From NCBI GenBank assembly GCA_035048485.1, contig CM068584.1:57227739-57291738 (forward strand): a stretch of 64,000 bases of DNA. The letters are read 5' to 3'. Positions 12,801-27,800 of this stretch are shown here, in pieces. Source of the DNA: Pteria penguin. Taxonomy: Eukaryota; Mollusca; Bivalvia; Pterioida; Pteriidae. The notes under the pieces were generated by a model, which did not search any database, was not told the DNA's origin, and was given only the letters and a program-made list of their open reading frames with translations. The position numbers were made by a program, and so were the translations under genes. Within the stretch, counting starts at the first letter, position 1, and every line of letters begins with the position of its first letter.

Positions 12801-15800
12801 TAAGGTATTCCATAACGTTAACACAGAAGCAGTGAAATTAAGGCCAGGATAAAAAATTTCGCGTCGTTGAGCAAGGTATCTGAGATTCTGTTCACTGAAA
12901 AACAGTGTTCACTCACTGCAGCCTGAAGTCAAGTCAAGGTCAACGTCACCAAGTATGTGTCAGATGGCAAGAGCTCACGAATGTTTACAATGTGACTAAG
13001 TTTGAAGTAGGTTATATTAACAGTAAGCAAGAGTTTATCCTAAAAGCGAAAACAGTCTTTGTTCACTGAAGTGTGAAATCAAGGTCAAAGTCACCACCAG
13101 AGTAGGTCAGACGAGAAGACCTCATGTATGCCTAAAATCCCACTAAATTTGTAGTAGGTAACATTAACAGTACTTGTATGCAAGTGGTCACTCTAAAGGC
13201 AAACAAGAGGCCCAAGTGGGCCTATATCGCTCACCTCAGTACCTAGATTATCAGTCAAGCAGGAAGGAAGAATTATTTATTTTTACATTACTGTGACTAA
13301 GTCAACACAAATGTTGAAAATATGTCAAATTTTATTTCAGACCAGAATAAAAAAACGACAACAGTTTTTTGCACATCCATTCAGGTGATTTTGATATTCA
13401 GTATTTGCTCTGTCTGTGCAAGATGTGATTCAGGGCAACAACTTTGTCAATTTCTTTAGGTTGGGCATTTTGTTGACTGATTTCAAGTCAGGGTCACGAA
13501 ACAACAATTGTTTCAAATAATGTCCAGATCCAATTTAAAATGGCCTAATTTCATATGTTGAGTGTTGAGAAACATCTAAAATCTTATTTAGATGTGTAAA
13601 GAAATGAAAAAACTTTTTTGACCACAGCTGGATTTGAACTGCTACTCTCTTTATTTTAATTAGGAAGTGGTATATGTGCAATTGTGAGACCCATTTTTTA
13701 GACATGGTGGCACCATCTGTTGACCAATTTGGATGAAATGTAAAAATTGATAGAGGAACTATAGTACTTCATGTATACCATGTTTCATTAAAATCTTTCA
13801 TGTGGTATAACAGCAAAAGTTAAAAATATGAAGAATTGTCCCTATACACCCTCATTTGGAAGTCTTAAAAAAATTCTTAGAAAATCCAAAAATTGAGATA
13901 TTGACAAAATTCTTTCAAAATAACATTCCTTACTATATTTATGATCAAAATAGTCCATAAGAAATCATCATTATCAATTAACTAGGAAATATGACATTTT
14001 TCTGCATTGAAATACCAAGTCAAAAGAAATGTCAAAATTTTTTTTAAAAAATATGATTTTGGAATGGAACAAAAATGACAAGATTTCTTCACTCATCCTT
14101 TAGATCATTTCTATGCATTCTGATTGTCTCTGTATACAGCCAGTATGAAGGAGAAGATTGTCAAAGAAGGGTACTCTTTTGTGACCTACTTTTAACTGTG
14201 GTGGCGCCACCTGTAAAGAGTTTTGGACGAAAACGACAGAATCTGAAGGGGTTCATAAACGATTTATTTCTAAAGATTTATTAAAATTCATCTGACAGTT
14301 TTGAAGAAAAAGTTGAAAATATGAAAAACGGCCAAAAACAGGTCGAGTAAACGTCAAAAATTTGATTTCGGAACGGAATCAAAAACAACAACACCTCTTC
14401 ACACATCCCTCTAGATCATTCCTATGTATTCGGTTTGTCTCTGTATGCTCCCGGTCTGAAGAAGAAGTTTGTTAAAGGAGGGTACCCTCTGTGACCTCCT
14501 TTTGCCTGCGGTGGCGCCACCTATTGACAGATCTGGACAAAAAACAACAGCACTTGTAGGGGACCATGAGTATTTCATGCATACCAAGTTTCATCAAATT
14601 CTGTTCAGCGGTTCTGAAGAAGAAGTCAAAAATGTGAAAAGTTAACGACGGACAACAGATGGACGGACTACAATTGATCACAATAGCTCGTTTGAGCCTT
14701 TGGCTCAGGTGAGCTAAAAACAGTGTATGTTCACTGAAGTCAAGGTCAAGGTCACTAGATTTTTGTATTAGTTGGATAGAACATTCAAGTATCTACAAAC
14801 CTACCAACTTTGACAGAAGTACCCTTTAGGGTATGAAAGAAACCAAGCTAAACGCAAAATGTTGACGCTGGATGGACAAAGGCAGACGGACAGACTGATT
14901 TTGCCAATTTATAGACCGGAATTGCTTTGCATTAAAATTAACAATATATTTATGCAAGTGGTCACCCTAAAGGCAAAAAACAGTGTGTGTTCACTGAAGC
15001 GTAAAGTTAAGATCAAGTTCACTAAATTTTTGTATTGGTTGGATAGAACATTCAAGTATCTACAAACCTACCAACTTGGACATAAGTACCCTTTAGAGTA
15101 TGAAAGAAACCAAGCTAAACGCAAAATGTTGACGCCGTGCGGACGGACAGACGGATTTCGCTAATTCATAGACCGGAATTGCTTTGCAATCCGGTCAAAA
15201 ATAATATTCTTGGAGATTATGATAAAACAATTTAGTGACTCCCAAAATACAGAGTTTACTAAGAAAATCCCTTTTACTGCCTGTATTTACAGTGTCATTA
15301 AGCAACATAGTAAGAATATTCTGTTTAATTTCATCAAAACTACAATGATTAAAGAAAATCTACTGATTTACACCAGTCTTATCTAAGATATCATAGAATT
15401 TGTCCATGCAGACAAGAGGGTAAACTTGGTAAAAAAAAAGTGGAATATTATTTCTGAAGCAAAACAAAATGTATGCCCCTCCCAAGCTTAAGTAATGCTC
15501 AATGTTTTCTTAGTATCCCAAACAAAGTTATTCCTGTATAAAAGCATCCTATTATGCAAACTACCTTACAAATAATAATTAGAACTAGACTTAGTTCATG
15601 CATTGCTCTGGACTTTCAACCACCAGACAACTTCATATTTCTTGTATTACTTTATACTACCAGTAATCCTCTCTACATATTACCCATAATAGTGATTTAA
15701 TACTAGACATATTTTTAATTTACTAAGAAAAATCTGTTGCTTTAGAGGATTTTCCATTTTGTATGAACCATGGGAGGGTATAAACCACCTACATACTGCA

Positions 15801-18800
15801 AAAATATAAACAGAGAAGAAACCTCTCTTATCACAAAATTTGTACAATGTTACACATAAAAAACAGCTTACTTATTCTTACCTAATGTGTCTTCCTGCAA
15901 TCTTTTATCTGTATCAAGATCTACAAAAAAAGATGAATCCTTGGGAAAAAGTAAAGTACCCAAAACATTGGGCCTATATGATTTATTTGAAAACAAGACA
16001 ATATCAGAATTTTCTCTAGGATTATTATGAAAACATATCAATAGTTCATTATTAAAGTGAAATAAAAAACTACAGAACATTCTTAGATTTTCAAATGAAA
16101 TCAAATCTCTGGAACCACTTCACAATTACACTAGCCTAAAAAAAATACATATTATCAGCCCCTAAAATATAGATGTATATGTACAAACAAGTACAGATTT
16201 GTTCTCAACTGGTCTCAAAGATGTAGGGATTGTATTTGTGTAAAAACCAGAGCCAACTTTCATTCAAAATCTATTGATACATTTCCTCTTTAAACCATCA
16301 TGTTGGTCTTAATATACGAGTAATATAAACTTAATTCTGAAGAAGCAAGTTATAAACCTATGTAAGAAAATGCTGAGTTAGGACGCAGATGTTAAACTTC
16401 TTTTGAATGTTTCTGTAAGACAAAAATGAAATCAAACTTTCCTGAATTCACAATTTAAAACTAGACTGAATTTGCTGCTAAGTATTAAATTTATTTATGA
16501 TAATAACATGAAGTTGTTCATTTTAGTTTCTTACCTAACATATCGTCACGTATCCCTCCATTCTCTATGATGTTCTCTACATAAACATATATGTTTAAAA
16601 TTAAAGTGTGTTTAAACAATAACAAAATATATTGTTCTTCAACCTGGTTTTCATTGAAATGAAAAATAAGAAGTAGCAGAATTTGCCAAAGCAGGTAAAG
16701 TGCTACCATATAGCATGCAAATGCTGGCTTAAATCCACAGGAAATCAAGAAAATTAAATTTTGACATAGAAATTAAAACAAAAGGCCCAAGTGGGCCTAT
16801 ATTGCTCACCTCAACACAATTTGCTCACTCACAAACAAATGATAGCTCAATTTTGGGAGAAGGATCTGCATACTTTCAATATTTCAAATTTTGTGAAATG
16901 TTGGCCATCTTGGATGATGGATCAGATCAAAAGACACGATTTTGGTTAAGGACCTTGAGTTCTTACTTCCTACAAGCTCTGACAGAAAACTGTCAGGCAG
17001 TTTTAATGACAAGTCAAAATATGTGTCAACCTATTAGGACCAATGGCAGCTATCTTGGATTATGGATCAGGTCAAAAAACAGAAACTTGGAAGAAGGCTC
17101 CGAGTACTTACTTCCTATAAGGTTTGGTGAAATTCTGCGCAGCAGTTTTGGAGAAGTCGAAAATGTGTCAATCAATTAGGGCTCATGGTGGCCATTTTTG
17201 ATTACGGATCGGCTCGAAAACACAAACTTAGTAGAGAACCTTGATTACTTACTTCCTATAAGGTTTGGTGAAATTCTGTGCAGCGGTTTTGGAGAAGATG
17301 TAGAAAATGTGTCAACCAATCAGGGCCTATGGTGGCCATCTTGGATTACAGATCGGCTCAAAACACACAAACTTGGTAGAGGACTTTGAGTACTTAATTC
17401 CTATTAAGTTTGGTAAACTTCGTGCAATGGTTTTGAAGAAGAAGTCAAAATGTGTCAACCAATCAGGGCACATTGTGGCCATCTTTGATTACAGATCGGT
17501 TCAAAAAACACAAACTTGGTAGAGGATCTTTAGTACTTACTTTCTATAAGGTTTGGTGAAATTCTGTGCAGCAGTTCTGGAGAAGAGGTCGAAAATGTAA
17601 AAAGTAAACAATGGACTGACGGCAAACACCGCACTATGACTATAGTTCATTTGAACCTTTGGTTTGAACGAGCTAAAAACCCATGTCCATTACTACTATG
17701 AATTTACATGTTTGATCAAAAGTTGTCAGGCAGTCAAGAAAGACAATTCCAGAAAGTAAAAGTTTATGAAACACTGGACAAACAACAAATTGCATGCTTC
17801 AACAACCCACTTGAATTTTTGGCTCATGAAGACCAAAAATACAGCAAACAGTTTTCTACTGGTTCTCTAAATTCAATAATTATAGAAATATATTAAGAGA
17901 AGTCAAACTCATAGCGTATCAAGAAAACAAAAATTTTATAAAAAAACTTGTAAAGAACATATTCAATAATTATATTTTGATAAAATTGGCTAATAAATGC
18001 TCTATTGCTTTTCACCCAGTTAAAAAAAACCCTGGAAATCTAATATAATTTCTTGGCATTTGGTAAAACCATTGAAATCCATTAAGAAAATTAAAAAAAA
18101 AATAAGTCCTGTAAAATGTCTTGAAATTGAGTACCATTAACAACACTTTCACAAATGCTAAAGAAAGTCGGGAAAACTGGATATTCCATAAAATTTACAA
18201 AGTTCAACAGTTGTAACTCTGTCAAATATGGGTCAATAACAACAAAACTCAAAATTGATCTGAAAGCCATTATTGTAAGCCAGCATAAAAGAAATCAGCA
18301 AAATATTTGTAAAAGAGTTTGAAAAAAATGTCTGGAAAACTGAAATTTTCTGAAATTCTAACTCCAAGGGCCATAACTCTGCTTTAAGTAGGTCAATCAG
18401 CATTAGACTCTTTCTACGGGGTATATGTGACGGGTGTTGCTAGCAAGCAGGAGATGCTCACTCTCCCCGGGCACCTGATCTCACTCCATTACAGGGGTTC
18501 ACATATGCTCTTCAAGTAGACATATTTTGTTATTTTCCATTTGTTTTTCATTTTCACTGATTTTGTATGTCCTATGGTTTCATGATTTTTGAACTTGTGG
18601 TTTGGATTTATCCATCATCTTTACATTAAACTCAAACTTGATCTGTGTTAAAACAATCATACCAAGTTTCAATTGAAAATCTGCAAAATTAATAAAAAAA
18701 TGTCCGGAAAACTGAAATTTTCATGAAAATTCTAAGTTCAAGGGCTATAACTCTGCTTTAAGTAGGTCAATCAGCAAGAAACTCATACTTGATCTGTAAC

Positions 18801-21800
18801 TTATCATTGTAAGGCTGCATGCATAAAATAGGCAAAATATCTGTTAAGGTGTTGAAAAAATTCCAGAAAACTAAGTGCGGACGGTGGACGGACAGACAGA
18901 CAGATGGACACACTGATTCCAGTATATCCCTCTTGACTTTGTTACAGGAAGTATAAAAATAAAAACTGATTTTGAAGATAAATATGTGTCTGATGAATTT
19001 CCGACAGCGGAATAAAGTGATTACCAGCACTTTTATTCATCTAAATTTTAATGTAGGATCAATTAAATATATCAAATCATATTACCTGAAACTGAATCAA
19101 GGTTTCCAAGAATCTTTCCCACATGTGTGATCTCTTTTATGGCTGGAGGGCATTGGTACACATTCTCATTAATGTGTTGTGAATGTCCAAGATGTTTATA
19201 AAAGTACTGCCTGTCATTGGGTAAGACATCCAATAAAGAATAGTGTGTAGCCACATAATGCCTCATATCAGTTGCATTTATGTGGTGAAGCAATCCAGCT
19301 TGTTTACACAATTTACTCACACTGAGCCATCCAGTTGTATGGTTAAGAGATGATTGTGTATTAGGGAAAACAAATGTATTGTTAACGTTTATACCAACAG
19401 TTGACCTTGTTCCAGAATTTGTTATCAATTGTAGGCCTTGCCAGCAGTCTTCAGGAATTAAAATGGGCACCAGACTTGCTGTTTTTGAAGCTTGGATATA
19501 GGCGACCTTTGTTGAACATATCAACTTTTTTTCAATGTCGTCATTGATTTTTTCGACATTTCTTTGGTCTACCCATTTGTTAGACCAAGCATCACTCCAT
19601 TCACTAATTTTCATTCTACTAGGCTCACCTCCTCTTCGGGCATTGAATAAAGTAAGCCTAGTCACCAAAGCATCTCTTAGTTGACAGAAGTCTTGATAGT
19701 TCAGAAGACTATAGTTATCTGTAGACAGCTGCTCTATAATAAGTTTTGTGTACTGTCTAAGTTTTACTATATCTTCATCATATGGCAGTCGCTTTGGTGC
19801 TCTTAGTATGGTTTGCCTATTTTTTAGAACGGACTCTTCAGCATTCTTGAAGAATGATGGCCATGTTAAATCAAGGATGGTCTGAAATTTTGACATTTCA
19901 GCAGCTTTATCATCATCCTTTCTTATTAAGAAATTAGCCTGCATAGCTTTGCAAACAACTTCCACTAGATATTTCATAGAAACTTTCAGTCCGTTTTTCA
20001 CTACACCTTCAGACTCATCAGTAGTCATGTTAACTATGGCCTCAGTTAAATAATGCATGCTCTTTCTATCAAACATCTCCATACACGATTTCACAATCTT
20101 ATTATCTCTTCTATTCAATCTTCTAAATTCAATGAAGAGCCTAGCAAGACGTCGTAGCTTGGACATTAAAGAGACTCTCTGTTCAGACCTCTTGTCACTC
20201 CCTTCCATGTTTTGGAAAAGCAAATATCCAAACTGTTTTATCCAGTCATCATTTCTGATGACATCGCCTACTTCATCTTTGTGAAATCGCTGCAAAATAT
20301 CTCTGACATATTTGTCTGGATATTTAGTATCAGATATTCCCGTATTCATATTGCAAGCAACAGGACATACTGTTGTTTCCTGTGCTTTGGGACACTTAAT
20401 CTTGTGTCTGTACATCAAGTGTTTTGTAAACACCCCTTTGCATAACGAGCACATAGCTAATTCTTTGTTGCTTTGGCTTCTCTCTTGAATCAACAAACTT
20501 TCATCGGGCATATCTTTCTTTAGAATTTCTGCATTGGCTTTGAAAATACCTTCCTTTTTAAGGTCCTGCAACATTCTGTCACGCAGATGTTTTGGTAAGT
20601 CAATAGCCTTTTTAACATCCTTTTCATCTTTGTGAACAGTCTGAAGATGTTTGGATAATCTTGATACAAATTTACTGCAGTAAGGACATGGGCGCTTTGG
20701 TCTTTTTTTTATTTTCAGATTATCTGAAAAAGGAGCCCATTAAAAATAGAATTAGTCTGACTTTTATTGTATTCCATTCCAATATTACCTTTAAAAAGTA
20801 AATAAGTGTGTTGAATCATGTCTATAAACACTAGATTGATTGATTGATTGATTTTTGTTTAACGTCACACCACGAATATTTCACGTATATTGTGACGGCA
20901 TCTGCCTGATGCGGGGCATACAAATTTTGACCTTTGCAACGGACCCACCCGAAGCAGTGAGGGATCTTCAACGTCCCATGCATAACACGACATGGGGCCT
21001 CGGTTTTTACTGTCTCATTCGAAAGACAGAACACCGGCATGACCAGAGCAGGACTCGAACCCCGGCCTCCCAATCAGGAGTCCAGCGCAATACCACTAGG
21101 CCACGCCAGCTTATAAACACTAGAACACTGATCAAGTTAGAAAGGGACCTCACTGACAGGATTTAGACAATAGCAGTCTAATAATGTCATGATGACAGGT
21201 TCAACAAATTTCTTTGTGAAACATGAATGCCCCCAATGGCAACAAATTCTAAACAAAGCAAATTTTACAATGTTCTACATCGTGATTAACCCATCCATTA
21301 CCCCATAGGAATATAAATATTAAATGAAGAAGTCCTAACTCTTATGGTGAATAAGTATTAATAAATGTTTAAGTTTTTAAACATAGGTAAAAAATCACAT
21401 TAAAATATACCCCCAAACTTTGTTTGCAGGGGTCATAATTATTGTTAGGTTGCAAAGGTCTTGTCACAAGAAAATCACAAATGAATTATTGGAGCCCTAC
21501 CACTTACGATTCAAAAGTTATAACCAAGTTAAAGCTTTTGAAATTTGAAATGTAGGTTAAAGATCACAGGCAAGGTCATAAGGTCAAAACTTATTGTTCT
21601 GATAGCATTGCTGAAGTAATACATGTCTCCCATCATCAAAGTCCCATAATTCTATCAAAAGTAGGTCAACTGTAAGAAAAATCATACTTGTTCCCTAACT
21701 ACTTATTGGGAAGCTTGCTACCATGTTTCATCATGATATCTGCAAGTATTGTGGAGAAAAGTATGGAAAACTGATTTGTGACCAAGGGCAATAAGTTCAT

Positions 21801-24800
21801 GACCCGTAACTCTCCTAAAAGATGATCAACCAGTACAAACACACACCTGACCTGTAACTCCTCATGGGGAAGCTTGCTACCAAGTTTCAGATTGATACCT
21901 GTATACATAGCAGAGAAAATCCGAAAAAAGAATGACACACTGAGTGGAAACCTATAGCAGTGTTGCCAGCACTCTAGGTGAATATAACTCCCTGATTTTT
22001 CACTGATTTTTCAATGACCAAATTGTGTTTTTCACTGACCAAAACCACCAAACATTTTAACAGTCTCCTGATCTCCCCTTTAGGTGTCAAATTGTCCCAT
22101 TATTTTTTCTGAATGTTTTAACAAAGTGTTTATCTTTAATATCATAACAAACAACAAAAATAAACTTAAGGTTTTAAAGGTTTCGTTAGGAGTCCTCATC
22201 ATTAAACTTTGTGTTTAATTACTTAAATTCCATACTTTAAAACTGTCATAGCCACAAAAGTTTAAAATAATTAAATTCTTCAACCTCTGAAATAATTTCT
22301 CCGACTTTCCAGGATTTTCATTTTTCATTGGCCAAATTCTAAAATTCCATGACGAACCCCTGACCTTGAAAAAGAAACCAATTTCCCCGACTTCTCAAGA
22401 CTGGCAACCCTGTATAGTCCCTCCTGTTTCACCAGTTGGGGAATATTAAACCTGTACTATATCAAATGTTGGTTTTTTTTTTTACTTTTTGTTTTACACT
22501 ATTTGAATTTTTTTTGTTTTGCTTTATGTTAAACTTTAAAAAGTAAAATACATGTAATAGATACAGACACAGACAAATAATTTTAATATCTATAATTAGG
22601 TTTGGTTGGTTGGTTGATTGGTGTTTTACGTCGCTTTCAACAATATTTCAGTTATATCGTGACATGGAAGCAGGAGGTTACCAACCTCTTAAACATAGTG
22701 GTGCAACCCGGGAATCGAACCCGGATCGTCGGCGCCGCAAGCCAAGCGCTTAACCACTACACCACGCCTGCCCCCTCTATAATTAGGAAATAATGCATAA
22801 TAATACACTTACTTGTACTTCTGGTGACTTTTTCTTGTATACATGAGAGTTCCTTTAAAGAATGAAAATATTTTAAGTATTTCATCAATCTTAAGACAAT
22901 ACAAAATTGATTCTTACTGTCTAATGCCTGGCTTTGCACTATTTGGTATACTTTTTCATTATGAGGTCATAAATAAATAGCACACCAAAGATTAATTTAA
23001 CTTTGGTGTAATAAGTGTGGTTTAAGTTGGATCTGGTGACATCTCAAATGATAGTAGATCAGCATTTCATATTTATCTAAGTAATTTTTCAGTCAAAACA
23101 AAAGCATGAGAGATGTCCTAACTGGACAAATACCCCAAACGTCATAACAGGATGACACCTACAATAATTTATCCTAAAGATACAACACTGGTAATGTGTA
23201 ATGCATGTCCCATATACATATTTCCCAAAATTTCTTGGGGAAAGTATAAAAAATTGTACAAGGGCAATGCAAAGCAGAGCATGCCCTAAAACTAGCATTT
23301 TGACTGAAACCTTGACCTCTGATCATGAAAATCAACAAGAAAGTTGCATCAAAGAAGCAATATGCTGAGTTGCCAAACATTTTCATTCCCCCGAGTGAAA
23401 TAGTTACCTGAAACATACCTGCCCAAAAGTAAAGTAAATGACGTAGAAGAGATGCATTACTTAAGAGAGAATAACAGAAGAAAACAATAAAATATAAGAA
23501 CTATTATGACTATTCCTGTGTATATATTATTTTCTCCTTTTTTTCCCATCTTTTTTCATGTTCAATTTTTTTTTTATCTTTTTTTTTTTTTGGACTCCAA
23601 AATCAATAAGGGTCATTCTTGACTCATGGGGAACATTTCTGGCAAGTTTCATAATGATCGGTGCAATGCACACTCTGTTATCATTTGGAAACCATTTTCA
23701 GTCATCAAAATAGGACAACCTTGACCTTTGAGTTTGACCTTTAGACCCCAAAATCAATAGAGGGCATCCTTCACTCATGGGGAATATGTCTGTCAAGTTT
23801 CACGATGATAGGTGCAATGCACACTGTTATCAACCGGAAAGCATTTTCAGTCATCAGAGTCCTTTGACCTTGACCTTTGGCCTTTTGACCCCCAAAATCA
23901 ATAGGGGTTATCCTTCACTCATGGGGAATATTTCTGGCAAGTTTCATGATGATAGGTGCAATGCAGACATTGTTACCATCCGGAAACCATTTTCAGTCAT
24001 CAGAATCAGACGACCTTGACCTTTGACCATTTGACCCTAAAATCAATAGGGGTCATCCTTCACTCATGGGGAACATTTCTGGCAAGTTTCATGATGATAG
24101 GGAAAATGCACACTGTTATCATCCGGAAACCATTTTCAGTCATCAGAGTCCTATGACTTTGACCTTTGACCTTTTGACCCCAAAATCAAAAGGAGTTATC
24201 CTTCACTCATGGGGAACATTTCTGGCAAGTTTCATAATGATAGGTGCAATGTACACTCTTTTATCATTGGAAACCATTTTCAATCATCGGAGTCCTTTGA
24301 CCATTTGACCCCAAAATCAATAGGGGTCATCCTCCACTCATGGGGAGTAAGTGTATGAAGTTTCACTACTATATCTCAAACAGTATCTGACTTATGATCC
24401 AGAAAGCAATTGTTTCAACTTCACACAAATAAACAAATTGAAAAATACTTGATTGATTATTGTTTTACGTTACTCCACAAATATTTCACGTAAATGGTGA
24501 TGGCATCTGCCTGATGCATTGCATAAGAATTTAAACCTTTTCAACAGACCCACCTGAAGCATGATGTATCCGTATGCTAAATTTCATTTCAATATGTGCA
24601 TGCGTTGCAGGGAAAATGGAGAGAAACTGTTTAGGTTACAGACCTACCAACCTAGCAAACTACTGAAAGGTGGCATAGTAAATCTAGTTTATGAATTTCC
24701 AGATAAACAGTCAGCTACAGAAATGTATAAATACTTTTAGCAACAGTCAATCATAGAAGTTTAGAATACGAAAAACTTTCAATGTAATATTACACATAAA

Positions 24801-27800
24801 CTGGTTTACAGTTTATTCTATGATGTAGAAATTTAGAACATATATCATTGACTTAACTGGCCTAAGTAAAATTATCATCTTGTAATCATTTTTTTCACCA
24901 TCTTAATGATATTATCAACTTAAGCAAACGTCACACACGGTAAGATATCAATCCATTATTTTGGATTACACAGACTGAAAACTATATATCCATAGTTAGA
25001 TTCTAAGACAAAATGTTTCAAAGTACCTCATTTTCTCCCTCAGCATCTTCAAGAATTGTTTGTTGATCCAAATTCAAGCTTTCAATACAAGGAATTCTTT
25101 TATGTTCTAAATAGTTTTCCAGTTCTTCAAAGCAAATATTACATACACCACATCTGAAAAAGTCAGGCCTGGTATGATCTGAAAAAGATTTCAGGAAAAA
25201 AAGATTTTAAACGAATGTAAAATGCAAGCTCCATATTTAGCTGCAGTTGCATTGCAATTGGCTCCAGTGTGGGTCCTATAAAAAGCAATATATATTTCTG
25301 TCTTATCAGCAAACTGAACTAATCAAGGTCAAAATATAAACAAGAGGCCCAAGTGGACCTATATTACATGAGCACAATTTGCTCATTCACAAACAAATGA
25401 TAGCTCAATTTTAGGAGAAGAATCTGCATAATTTCAATACTTTCTGTAAAATTTTCTGAAATGTTGGCCATCTTGGATGATGGATTAGGTCAAAAGACAC
25501 AGTTCTGGTTGAGGACCTTGAGTACTCACTTCCTACAAGATCTGACAGAAAACTGTGAAGCAGTTAATGACAAGTCGAAATACATGTCAACAACAAGAAA
25601 AAAACATATACTTGGTAGAGGACCTTGAGTACCTACTTACTATAAGGTTTAGTGAAATTATGTGCAGCGGTTTTGGAGAAGTTGAAAATGTGTCAACCAA
25701 TCAGGGCCCATGCCAGCCATCTTGGATTATAGATCAGCTCAAAAACACAAACCTGGTAGAGGACCTTGAGTACTTACTCTCTATAAGGTTTGGTGAAATT
25801 GTGTGCAACGGTTTTGGAGAAGATGAAAATGTGTCAGCCAATCAGGGCTCATGGCAGCAATCTTGGATTATGGATTAGGTCAAATAAGACAAAATTGGCA
25901 TAGGAACTTGAGTATTTACTTTCTATAAAGTTTAGTGAAATTCTGTGCATCTGTTCTGGAGAAGAAGTCAAAAATGTAATAAGTTAACAATGGACAGACA
26001 TGAACAACAGACACCGCACTATGACAATTGCTAACTTGAGCCTTTGACTAAGGTGAGCTAATAAAAGTATATATTCTTATCAGTTTTTAAAAAGAGTTAT
26101 TGGGTTTTAAAAGACAACACAGTTTCCAAGAAGGAAGGTTTTATATTGTTATGTACTTTTTTTCCAGAGAACATTATCTTCATGTAAATTTGACTCTGTG
26201 CAAAAATACAATTCTTGACAACAATAAGAATTTTATACAGAATTTACAGAAACCCCAGGGTACTGTGTTGTCTATAATTTAAAACTAGTGTATTTGAATT
26301 ACTTACAATGTATGAACAAGTTACAGCTCCTTTACACTTTCTTACATTTAACAATTAAAGAGAATATTATGTGGCATATGTGTAAGTAGTAACATTTTCT
26401 TAAATACATTTTCAAAAGAAAACTTACCAAACGAAGAAACTGTTGCTGCTGCTTTTGATGCAGTGCAGCTAGACTTTATTACTGCAGATGTATTTGTGCT
26501 TAAATCTGATGATTGCTCTTTCACTGAAAAAACATGATGTGATTGTGAAACACTAATGCCTCCGATGGCAACAAAGTCCAAGTACAGCAAAGCAGCAAAG
26601 TTTGCAATCTGCTATCTCTTGATTACAACCCACCCCATGGAAATACCTATGTGATATATGGAAGCCCTACCTCTTATGATTCATAAGTTATAACCAAAAT
26701 TCATAATTTTAAATGCAGGTCAAAATTCAGATTCAAGGTCACAAGGTAAGCAAGATTGTTTGTGAAACACAAATGCAACTGGTAGTAACAAAGTCCAAAT
26801 AAGCAAAGTTAATTTGCAATATTTTATATCTTGAATTGCAAAACTCTGGTATACTGGTACATGTATATTACTGCATTCCTGGTCAAAGTCACCTAATTTC
26901 ACATCAATTGTGAAGACCTTACAGTGTTCTACAAATTTTTTCAAAAACCCACTTACCAACGGGTATGTGACTAACTGAATTCCACTTACCCAAGGTAAAA
27001 ATGTACTTACCCAAAGTTACTAGCCAGTAAGGCTACGTACCGGTATTTCAAAATCCAAGTTCAGTAGATTTAGCCCAAGGAAAGTTTGGTAGCCTTAGGA
27101 GTCGGGCTAGTGAGTTTTCACGAATATTGGGTCCCCCACGGCCGCAGAGATCAAGATGGTAAACATACGATTATTAAATATCGAAAGTTATATTTTTAAG
27201 TCCTTTCAGTTCCACTATTTCTGGTTGTGATTTTAACGTCTTTCTTTTAGCAAAGTATGAAATTGATGTGATTGATATTATTCAGAATCTACTTACCAAT
27301 GGGTAAGAGGTTTAAAGCTTTTCTGTTACCCGACCTGTTTTTTCACTTACCATGGGTAACGGGTAATGGGATTTCTCGAACACTGCCTTATCCAGTGGCG
27401 GCAGTGGAGGCATAGGTATTATTAATGGTATGCAAGAAATCAAGCTAAAGGAAAAGGGTAAGGTTACTGGTTCATCCGCATGTCACAGGTCACCACAGAA
27501 ATATACAATAAATTGAATAACACAGTAGGATAAAATACATATAAAACATCACTAAAATATTTGATTGTAGTGCAGCTACAATACCGACTTGGGACGCTCA
27601 TTTGATATGACAAATGTCAATCGAATGGTGTGGTTTACCGATTACGGGCCCACCAATGCAAATTTTTGATATACGATGGTCGAACAAACAGACAGACAGA
27701 TGGAGTTTGCCAATTTACAACAGCTTGCTTTGCTATCCAGCCAAAACATGAGAGAAAACAGTAAATATTATTTCCACTGTAAGAGTTTAGAAGACACAAC

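Noticed and set aside
22690..22775. Functional tRNA gene on the minus strand
   Set aside because: The A and B boxes and T arm are good, but the acceptor stem does not close. The unit continues into a SINE body with tail and target duplication, and it recurs at 31.1 and 44.2 kb.
23777..24308. Series of 66-80-codon plus-strand frames
   Set aside because: They repeat the same translated phrase because they lie in the 143-bp tandem array.
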